Below, one piece after another: positions 55,486 to 64,000 of a stretch of 64,000 nt of DNA. Source of the stretch: Rhipicephalus microplus (taxonomy: Eukaryota; Arthropoda; Arachnida; Ixodida; Ixodidae). Location of the stretch: contig NC_134705.1 of NCBI RefSeq assembly GCF_043290135.1, forward strand, positions 36,769,771 through 36,833,770, read 5' to 3'. How positions within the stretch are numbered: position 1 is the stretch's first letter; every line of letters starts with the position of its first letter. The translations under genes and the position numbers were made by a program. The notes under the pieces are model-generated. The model saw nothing but the letters and a program-made list of their open reading frames with translations, was not told where the DNA came from and did not search any database.

Positions 55486-57075
55486 ATGAATGTTCAACCT
55501 CACGGGGCACCGTCCGAGTCCGGTTCGACCACGGGGACTGCTTTGAGGAAGCGAGGAAACGCGTCCAGTGAGAGTGAGGACACTGAGCTGTACTCCGCAT
55601 CAAGCGACGAGTCCTCAGACGACGGCTTTCAACCCGTCCTGTACCGCAAGGCTAAACGACGGATCGTCAATGCATCTTCGGCATCAAGCACGACCACCGT
55701 GAAAACTGCCCCTCAGCGATGGCCTCACTCTATCCTGTTTGTGCCGCTGAAGGCTACCGACAGTCTACGCGGGCTGAACAGGCAAGCACTCTCTGTGTAG
55801 CTCGAGAATGTTACTCCAAATCAGATTAAAGAAGTACGTCTAAACGCAAGAAGGAACATCTTGGCAATCGATGTGCTGAACCCACGTGCGCTAAACGCAC
55901 TTCAGAAAGTAATTGATTGCTAAGTGGGGTTTAACGTCCCAAAACCACTATATGATTATGAGAGACGCCGTAGTGGAGGGCTCCGGAAATTTAGACCACC
56001 TGGGGTTCTTTAACGTGCCCCCAAACCTGAGCACATGGGCCTACAACATTTCCGCCTCCATCGAAAATGCAGCCGCCACAGCCGGGATTTGAGCCCGCGG
56101 CCTGCGGGTCAGCAGCCGAGTACCTTAGCCACTAGACCACCGCGGCGGGGTCCGCTTCCGAAAGTAACGCAACTGGGTAACATCAATGTCAAGTCTATAT
56201 TACCAGCTGATAGCACCACATCAACAGGAGTCATTTATGACATCGCCACTGAAATTCCAAACTCGGATCTCTCAGGGCTTATAAAACCGGCGAATGAAGA
56301 TAACGTAATTGTGAATGTCAGCCGCCTTGGTAACACACATTGCGTGAGGATTACGTTCAAAAGGGACTGTCTCCCCTCCCATGTGAAGGTTGGTCACTTT
56401 CGTCACCAGGTCCGACCATTTATTCCAAAACCTATGCAATGTCATAAGCGCCAGAAGATCGACCATGTGCAGGGAGCGTGCAGGAACTCCGAAGTGTGCC
56501 CCCGGTGCTCAGAACAACACACCGAGGACAAATGCAGTGCAACCGTACTAAAGTGCCCTAATTGTCAAGGTGCCCACAGTGCATCTTCCAAAGACTGTCC
56601 ACGCGCAAAGAAGGAGTTTACAATTCTTAGACAAATGATGCGAGACAGCTCTACCCACAAAGAGGCCGTGGAAAAAGTCCGGCGAAGACGACGACGTCAC
56701 CGTCGAAGATCTTCGCGAAGAACACAGTCAACTACAAGAAGTAAGTCAACGCATATGGGAACAGCGCTCACTTCAGGGTACACCGCGGCGAACGCAGACA
56801 ATGGAAGAGAGAAAACAAGTATATCTCTCTCTACTGAAGAGTGGCCGCCACATACGCGCACGCAACTTGTGGAAGAACCGCATCAGAAGCCGCATTCAAC
56901 AGAGCACGCTGCGACAACAGAGGAGCAGCAGAACCTTGATAAGCAAGTGATTACTCTTCTACGACCCATAATTAATGCCATTCGCACGGTGTTAAACAAC
57001 ATGCGCACAACGTCAGCCAGAAGTGTACTTCTAGTACTGGACGTTCTGAGTCCAGTACTGGCGGCTCTTGAGTAG
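55486..57075 (+). pseudogene. I-type LINE ORF1, CCHC Gag-like, split by a SINE
   Basis: The likely start is ATG 55486 (MNVQPHGAPSESGSTTG). An acidic Ser-rich region follows (SSESEDTELYSASSDES), then a stop at 55798 and LENVTPNQIKEVRLNARRN up to the SINE at 55912. After the SINE, VTQLGNINVKS continues in the same frame. Zinc-knuckle region: CHKRQKIDHVQGAC (one Cys replaced by Arg), CPRCSEQHTEDKC and CPNCQGAHSASSKDC at about 56432-56600. An Arg-rich run (about 56680-56740) and a Ser/Thr-rich tail end at 57075. It would bind and package the element RNA. Confidence 0.88.
55912..56154 (-). mobile_element. Ruka-type SINE inside I-type LINE ORF1
   Basis: A full-length minus-strand copy, with tail (ATTGATTGCTAAGTGGGGTTTAACGTCCC) at left and head (CTTAGCCACTAGACCACCGCGGCGGGG) at right. 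It is flanked by CTTCAGAAAGTA (55900-55911) and CTTCCGAAAGTA (56155-56166), an 11-of-12 target duplication. SINE plus duplication is 255 bp, a multiple of three, so the ORF1 phase is kept, but the SINE brings two in-frame stops (55921 and about 56011). Confidence 0.95.
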
Positions 57076-60000
57076 ATAATGGCCCACCAGCCACTGTCTT
57101 TCAGGGAGGAGGTAAAAAAGCTACAATTTTTCAGTGGAATGCACGGAAACTGAAATCACGCATTGCAGATTTCTGTCGGTTCGTTTTCACCAATATGTTT
57201 CCCATCATCGTCATCTGCGAGCAAAATTTATCGGGTGCTATCAGACTTTCCAGATACGAATCATTTATGTCGGCTTGTTATAGTGGAAACAGCAAGGTCC
57301 TGCTGTTTATTCGACGTGACCTGACCTACATTCTTCGGTGTGTACCACCTGACAACGATAACCAATATATACGCCTAACAGTGAAGAAAAAGGGTCTTAT
57401 TGTCGCTGTTGTCGGTGCATACCTGTCGCCATCAAGTAGATTTGACCACAGAAGACTAGGACACATCCTATCAGCCACTCCTGGCCCATGGGTGATCATC
57501 GGAGACTTCAACGCCCACCATACGCTATAAGGAAGCCCGAAGATCAGCGCAAAGGGTAGAAGTCTGATAACGTTTGCTTCAGACAACGAGCTGTGCTTGT
57601 TAAATGATGGCAGCCCAACATTTTTACGTGGCCCTGGATACAGCAGTTGCCTTGACTTGGCTTTTGTTTCTCGAGGTCTCGTCAGATGTGCCGGATGGTT
57701 TGCGGACATAGAAACACATGAGAGCGACCACATTCCCACATATGTGAAGATCAGAGGATTATCACCTTGCAAGGTACGTGAAACTATCCAAAGAGTGGAC
57801 TGGACCAAGTTTGAATCTCTCATGGAAGAATGCTGTCAAGAGAACACCTCATTTGACTTAGAAGATGTGATCAAGTCCACAGTGCAAGACACAGTGTGCA
57901 CCCTCACATGCTCTTCGAGAGTAACCGAATTTGATGTGGAATTAGAACGATTTCGGCCTCTCCGACGGCGTGCGGAACGAAGGTACCGACACACGAAAGC
58001 AATCGACGATTTACGAATCACTAGACGTCTTCAGAAGAAGATACAACGTCGCATAGACAAGCTAGAGTCACAACGTTGGGCAGCCTTCTGCGCGTCGTTA
58101 GATCCTCGCAAGCCTTTATCACACTTGTGGAGGACAATAAGAGGGCTCCAGACAGCTCCTATTCAGCGGTCTCCATTCAAGACTCTAGCCCTTTCTCAAC
58201 AGAGATCGGAGGTCGACGTGGCAGAAGAGTTCTGTGCCAACTTATCTGGTCAACTCGCAGATCCCGACATCTCCACGCTCTCACGTGGTGGCACGACATC
58301 ACTCGATCATCATATGGACCAATTTTTTTCTATTCATGAGCTTAAAGCAGCACTGGCTTTGTGTAAACGTACATCAGCACCCGGGCCTGATGGAATATCA
58401 TACAGTGCACTGTGTCACCTTGGCGAGTGTGCGAGGAGTGCCCTCTTCGAGATATACAACGATTCGTGGCGAGAGGGCACCCTTCCAGTTAACTGGAAGA
58501 CCAGCCGTTTCGTTACATTACTGAAACCTGGCAAATCACCATTGGTGTTCACATCATACCGCCCGATTGCACTGGCTAGTTGCTTGGGCAAGGTGCTGGA
58601 GAGGATGGTACTTGGACGGCTAGAATAGTTCCTGGAGCATCACCACATCTACCCGGACGCTATGACGGGATTTCGCCGTGGCCGGTCATCAATTCAATGC
58701 GTAATAGACCTGGTCAGCTACGTGCAACACGAAAAAGGCCGTAAGCGTCTCTGCGCTTCTTTATTTCTTTATGTTAAAGGGGCGTACGTTCACGTCACAC
58801 ATGAAGCTGTCCTCATCCTTCTCAAGGAGGTAGGAGTGGGTGGTCGGATGTTTCAGTGGCTACGCAGCTATCTATCTCTCTGAGCGATCCTTTTTCGTGA
58901 GAACCGAGGATGGTGACACTTCGCTACATTACAGCCACCGTGGTGTTCCCCAGGGTGGCATACTTAGCCCTGTACTATTCAACCTGACGCTAATAGCTCT
59001 AAATGAGCATCTGCCAAGTACTGTCAGATTGTCAATGTATGCGGACGACATTTGCGTTCGGACGTCTGCAGTAAGACGTCTACAGCTGCGAGTGCAGATT
59101 CAAAGAGCTGCTAATCAAGTTGCTATTTACCTCCGTGCACGAGGTCTGGAAATTTCCTCTGAGAAATGTGCTCTTTTGGCATTTATGCGCAAACCAATGC
59201 AGAACTACAGCGTTCTGATAAACAGCGAAAGGATACGTCACCTCCGATAATACAAGCTCCTATGTGTTATAATTGACAGAGACCTCTCATGGAGCTCACA
59301 TATATCACACATGAAAAGGCGATTGACAGGCATCTGTCATTTGTTCAAGCTCTTCGCTGGAAAGAACTGGGGAATGTCCACAACTGCTATGTTGCGACTA
59401 TACAGGATTCTTTTCCTCGGATTCCTTCGGTTCAGCCTGCCTGTGTTATCCAACGCAAGTAAAACAAGCATACGAATGCTTCAAAGTGTCCAGGCTCAAG
59501 CACTCCGGATATGCTTAGGCTTGCCCCAAAGTGCGTCAACAGCGGCAACTATCCGCTATCACAAGGGATAACCTCATCAAGACCCACATTAATGTGGAAG
59601 TGCTGAGGACACATATACGACGCCTTGCTCGAACTCCTCGACATCACCTAGCCTCTCTACCAGTGGTCCGATTATGCACATCTTACTGCAAAACAGTGAC
59701 CGAACATGGTGAGTCGATCCCAACTTCGTTCTCTCCTGCCACTAGACCTGTGACTCCACCATGGTGCCTCGCTCAACGAATGATTATTATTAACATACCT
59801 GGCGTCCAGAAAAAGGCCAATTTGTCGTCACCGGCTCTTAAGCAGGTCGCACTACTTCTCTTGTATGAGAAATACCAAAACTCCACACATATATACACTG
59901 ACGGATCGGTTCAGCCGAACAGCTCTACAGGAGCAGTAGTGATAGCATGGTTGGCCACGACAATTAAATTCAAGACATCTCACGCAACAACATCAACGGC

Positions 60001-60756
60001 AGCAGAATTGGCAGCACTTCGTGCCGCGTTGCAATTTGTAGTTGATCAACCTACACGCAAGTGGACTATGTTCTGCGACTCGAAGGTGGCCCTGCAGTCT
60101 CTACTATTAGCCTTACGCCGTGAACCACACGAGCAGCTGGTACTAGAGATAGCAGAGGTTATACACAACCTGACTGAGAAAGGGCACCAAATTACATTTC
60201 AGTGGTTGCCCAGTCCCTGCGGAATCATCGGCAATGAACGGGCCGATCAAGCTGCCCGCTCAGCCCACACAGAAAATCATAAACTACGACTACCACTTTC
60301 TAGGACAGATGCTGCACGAAAGCTGCGCAGGCTTGCTCGCCAGCAAACCACATCACAATGGAATCAGCCACACTTCAAGCATGTCCGACTGTACTCGCTT
60401 GACCCTACGCTAAGTCTTCAAGTCCCGTGGCGGCTTTCCGAGCAGACCAGACCCTGTTATGTAGGCTGTGGTTGGGCGTTGCGTTTACCAACGCCTACGC
60501 TTTCCGCATTGGGATGGCTGACACCGCTGCCCGTGGCCACTGTGGCAAAGAGGAAACGATCCAACATACTTTTTGTGATTGCCTAGCGTATAGTGAACAA
60601 CGACTATACCTTCGCAAGGAACTCAACAAATTAGACGACCAACCTCTGACGGAGCAGGGAATTCTGCAGCATCGACAGGATGCGACTTCACAGAAGAGGG
60701 CCCTGAAAGCGCTACTACACTTTTTGCGATCGACCAGACTTATTGAACGGTTGTAG
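57072..60756 (+). pseudogene. I-type LINE ORF2 (endonuclease, RT, RNase H, zinc knuckle)
   Basis: The frame opens at 57072 within the last codons of ORF1 and has no ATG until 57195. Endonuclease: QWNARKLKSRIADF, VICEQNL, GDFNAHH and SDHIPTY intact, with stops at 57528 and elsewhere. Reverse transcriptase: SAPGPDGISY, LLKPGKSPL, stop at 58626, then motif A LFLYVKGAYV (Asp lost). A 4-bp CTCT expansion at about 58870 shifts the frame. HRGVPQGGILSPVLFN and MYADDIC follow (YADD intact, about 59038-59049). RNase H: YTDGS, AELAAL, FCDSK and NERADQAA all kept (59900-60260). After a last frameshift, HCGKEETIQHTFCDC and the end at 60756. Confidence 0.92.
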
Positions 60757-60934
60757 CTAGGACGCCCTTCTTGTGTGTGTTTTCGTTTTCTTATGAGTGC
60801 GCGTGCGTTTTTTTCTCTATCTACCCCCTCTTTCTTGCTCCTACTTCCCCGCCCCCAGCGCTAGGTAGCAAACCAGATGCCAATATCTGGCTAACCTCCA
60901 GGTCTTTCCTTTCTCTCTCTCTCTTGCACAGAGA

Positions 60935-61520
60935 TTCATCCTGTGTTCACTACAATATCCCGGGTTACAACCTTCCATCAAAAAGCGGGCAATCCACAAC
61001 ATACACTTGTTTGCACTGAAGGGTAGCACTATACGTTAAAGACAACATCAAGTACAAAGTACGACGGGACCTATGCTTTACAACAGAATAGTGTGAATCA
61101 CTTTTCATAGATATTCCTCCTATTTCACATCAGTTAGTTGTGTACCACATAAGACCAAAGTTACGATTGTGGACGTAATATACAGATCCCCACAAAACCA
61201 GAGGGAAGATTTTTTTCAAGCACTACAGTTGTTTTTAGAAGAACACATAACCAATAAGACAAATATTTTTATCACTAGTGACAGCAACATTGATACCTCG
61301 GACAAGAACAAACTAGCTTGGGAGTATTTCGAACTTTTGGCGTCATATGGTCTAACCCAAATCATAAATACACCAACTTGGTACAGTGGTAACAAGAATA
61401 CTACTCTAGACCACATAGTAACTAATTATCCGAGCTCTGCCCTTACGAGTGCTAATATCTGCTTATATAACAGACCATATGCCTATCTTTACTGCATCCA
61501 CTTCGTCATTTTGTGATAAG
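60935..61520 (+). pseudogene. LINE D ORF2, rest of endonuclease
   Basis: It resumes YNIPGYNL, then VALYVKDNIKYKVRRDL (about 61023-61070), VIYRSPQNQREDFFQAL (61173-61225), FITSDSNIDTSDKN, where GDFN is expected, LASYGLTQIINTPTW and TTLDHIV. The SDH end is replaced by NRPYAY. Frameshifts are few. It is the continuation of the domain cut at 55376. Confidence 0.82.
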
Positions 61521-61675
61521 AATGAAAAATATGTCCGTAAAGTATATGACTACAAAGCCATAACGCGTGATTTAGATTTAGAAAATTGGGAAAGTGTTTA
61601 GAGTGCCAGTACTACTGATGAAAAACTTGATGCTTTTATAAATACACTACATGGTCACAAGAGCAGCACTTGCAC

Positions 61676-61830
61676 TATAATGTCCGGTGGTAGGAAAGGT
61701 TTGAAGAGAAAGCCATTCCTTTCCTACCACCGGACATTAGAGTGCAATTTGAAGAGAAAGCCATTTGGCGCTCTTTGGCCATCAAATGGCCCTGGTGCCA
61801 AAAAACACCATATATCATCAAGAGAAAGCC
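61676..61830 (+). repeat. Locally rearranged insertion in LINE D
   Basis: TAATGTCCGGTGGTAGGAAAGG and its reverse complement CCTTTCCTACCACCGGACATTA (about 61678-61740) form a hairpin. The phrase AAGAGAAAGCCATT occurs three times (about 61704, 61750 and 61820). Between the last two lies a palindromic segment (TTTGGCCATCAAATGGCC) ending CACCATATATCATC, like a transposon tail. The arrangement suggests insertion with template switching. Confidence 0.6.
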
Positions 61831-63900
61831 ATTGAGTACACAAGGTCACTTAAGGCCAATAAACCATAAAAATAATCTACATAAAAAACTTAAGCTTCAT
61901 CCTTAAAGATTAGACTTGCAAATTAGATACAAAATATATAAAAAACGTCTAAAAGATAATGCGAAGGCCGATTATTATCATTTACAAGTTATTCTTGCCG
62001 CTAATAATAATGCTAAACTATGGAAAGTTTTGAGCTACGCAATGAATAACGTAACACATCAAAGTATTTCGATAGCTATTACTGATGATAGCACTGTGAT
62101 AACAGATTCATATGCACTGGCAGAAAGATTCATAGTTATTTCACTGACGTCAAAACAGAGCTTACCTCAAAACAAAATTCTGATAACTTTCAACAGAATG
62201 ACGATTTACCTATAATTGAGCATCAAAGCAGCTCCTTTTATGTGGCACCTACTGATCCTACTGAGGTCTTAAGTGCTGTACTATCGTTAAACAATACAAA
62301 TTCTGTAGGACATGAAGACTTACCTGTAGCCCTGTTGAAACACTCAGTGAATTTGATTGCAGAACTTTTGGCCAAAATAACAAACACAGCGTTTTCCTCT
62401 GGTGTATTTCAAACAGCCTTGAAAGTTGGCAAAATAATACCAATATTAAAAGCAACAACTACTCGTCGAGGATTACTGGCCCATTAGTTTGCTTTCGCCC
62501 ATATCTAAGGAAATTGAGAAATTACTTCTTAAGCGAATCAGTTTTTATTTTGAAACCAACAGACTGTTATCAAGCGCGCCATATGGCTACCTAAAGCAAA
62601 AGTACAGAACTGGCCTTGCTCACCCTAACAGAAAACATTAGTCAGAATACTGAAGATAGGCTCCTTACTATAGGCATCTTTATAGACTTGAACATAGCAT
62701 TCGATGTTATTATTCACAAGCAACTGCTATCAAAACTAGAGGGCTATGGTATTCGAGGCGCTCCTAATAAGCTAATAGGAAGCTATCTCACGAATACGCA
62801 ACAGTATGTGTACATCAACGGACGAAATTTTGATTAAAAAACCCGTAAGCTCAGCTGCCCGCAGGGCTCAATATTAGGACCCTTTTTGTTCATTGTCTTC
62901 GTAAATGATCTCCCATTGCACATACAGAAAGAATGTGTCCTATACGCAGACGACAAAAATATCTTCATAGCGACTAAGAGTGAGAAAGATTTATTCCAAA
63001 AAGCTATTCGCACTCTTAACAGGCTCTCTTACTGGTTACACACAAATAAATTAATTCCAGATTTTTTTAAAGAATAATTTTTAATTTTCTCTGCCAAAAA
63101 TGCGCCACTCAGAAACAAAAATTAGTTTACAGTGGAGTTCCTCTCGAAAACGTATGTTGAACAAAATTCTTAGGCTTAGTCATAGATGAACATCTGATGC
63201 GGCACAGTCATGTGCAAGATGTAACAAGGAAGATATACCAAAATATGCCAATATTTTATAGGCTAGCATATCTGTTTCCACTACACCCCATTCTGATTCT
63301 TTACTGAAGCTTTGTTGAATGACATCTGTCATATTGTATTTCAGTCTATGGTCTCGCATATCCAGCGACGTTACAGCCTATTCAGGTAGCTCAGAATACT
63401 GTTTTGCGAATCATTTCTTTTTGCCGGCGAACTGAATCCATATCATTTGGTTGTCCCTTCTTTATTATTTTACCACTGCATCATAGCATTTTTTCTCACA
63501 TAGCTATTTTTACGTACAAATTTCTCAGAAATGTTATACACGGTTCGTCAGCTCAATTTCATCATCAAGTCACGCATTATCCAACACGTTTCTCTAAATT
63601 AACGCCATTAGCAATACCACGAGCACGCACAAACTATGTGGAATTCTGTTTTATGAATGGTGCAGACAGTCTTTGAAATACCCTTCCTACAGAAATCGAT
63701 CCATCATCGAGTCCGCATTTTTCTAGCACACTGCGCCAGTACTTCCTCTACAATTTAAAACAACACAACTTGGTTTGGTTTCGAGTTTTCGTACCGCTTA
63801 GCTTTTTGTTTTCTTTTGTTCTTATATTATTTTCTTCTATGTTGTGAATAGTTTCCTTCTACTCACTGTATAACGAGTTGTTTTGTTTGGCATATACCTG
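61831..63900 (+). pseudogene. LINE D ORF2, linker, reverse transcriptase and tail
   Basis: Linker YKIYKKRLKDNAKADYY (about 61925-61975), SIAITDDSTVITDSYALAERF (62070-62130). Fingers LNNTNSVGHEDLP and GVFQTALKVGKIIPI (62290-62450). Motif A GIFIDLNIAFDVI (about 62674-62712, Asp present). SCPQGSILGPFLF (62850-62890). Motif C LYADDKNIF (62940-62966, YADD intact). Beyond 63080 the frames fall apart, with LINE thumb-like pieces to about 63680, then AT-rich 3' sequence. It has no RNase H, so it is CR1/L2/Jockey type. Confidence 0.82.
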
Positions 63901-63930
63901 CGTAAAGGATATTGTTTTTTATACGTTTTT

Positions 63931-63934
<4 letters not shown>

Positions 63935-63967
<33 letters not shown>
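63935..63967 (+). repeat. (TA)n microsatellite
   Basis: About 16 TA units close to the 3' end of LINE D. This may be its simple-repeat tail or an independent tract. Confidence 0.9.
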
Positions 63968-63969
<2 letters not shown>

Positions 63970-64000
63970 TCACATACTGCATAGTTTGTAGGTTCATTTT

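Larger units (their letters stand above)
55377..60923 (+). mobile_element. I-type LINE, full-length plus-strand copy inside LINE D
   Basis: A 5.55-kb insertion is flanked by a perfect 11-bp target duplication, TTGCACAGAGA (55366-55376 and 60924-60934). It contains a 5' leader of about 110 bp, ORF1, ORF2 and a 3' tail ending in (TCTC)n. About 255 bp of the length is a SINE plus duplication. It is the same family as the truncated minus-strand copy at 11020-14779. It is decayed (stops, at least three frameshifts in ORF2). Confidence 0.93.

Overview
The window is eukaryotic, AT-rich, intron-bearing DNA, and it most probably comes from a hard tick (Ixodida). There is no bacterial or phage architecture. 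The main evidence is a recurrent tRNA-headed SINE of the Ruka type known from ticks, present in seven copies. It is joined by several non-LTR retrotransposon families, Ty3/Gypsy elements with arthropod-type pol, hAT remnants, fold-back elements and long tetranucleotide microsatellites. Family assignments come from reading translated motifs, because no database search could be run.

Layout. 0.15-3.1 kb: a CR1/L2-like LINE interrupted by a SINE and by a solo LTR, both with target-site duplications (TSDs). 3.1-6.9 kb: a second decayed LINE with a duplicated 5' region. 7.0-8.0 kb: a duplicated segment and a hAT transposase C-terminus. 10.1-10.7 kb: two SINEs. 11.0-14.8 kb: a 5'-truncated I-type LINE (EN-RT-RNase H) on the minus strand. 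15.4-17.5 kb: three inverted-repeat structures. 16.4-19.2 kb: a three-exon P2X7-intracellular-domain gene, apparently a pseudogene. 18-22.6 kb: interspersed and direct repeats plus a (GTCT)n tract. 24.9-30.3 kb: an inverted repeat and a minus-strand LINE with CCHC ORF1 and EN-RT ORF2. 32.6-34.3 kb: a hAT N-terminal fragment, a copy of an unclassified repeat and two SINEs. 34.5-36.0 kb: the 3' end of a minus-strand Gypsy element. 37.4 kb: an ATCT microsatellite. 38.4-39.0 kb: a possible THAP-like gene fragment. 41.8-42.4 kb: a third copy of the unclassified repeat. 42.5-50.9 kb: a plus-strand Gypsy element split by a 2.4-kb insertion. 53.2-63.9 kb: a nested stack in which a SINE lies inside an I-type LINE, which lies inside a CR1/L2-like LINE.

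No coding sequence appears fully intact. Every transposon ORF carries stops, frameshifts or lost catalytic residues, so this is a transposon graveyard around at most one or two host gene fragments. The best-resolved result is the chronology of nested insertions. Four insertion events have clear TSDs, and in three of them the host element's reading frame resumes across the insert. The best candidate host locus is the P2X7-like gene. Its exons can be placed from homology and splice signals, and it shows a nonsense change at a conserved cysteine plus a missing splice donor.
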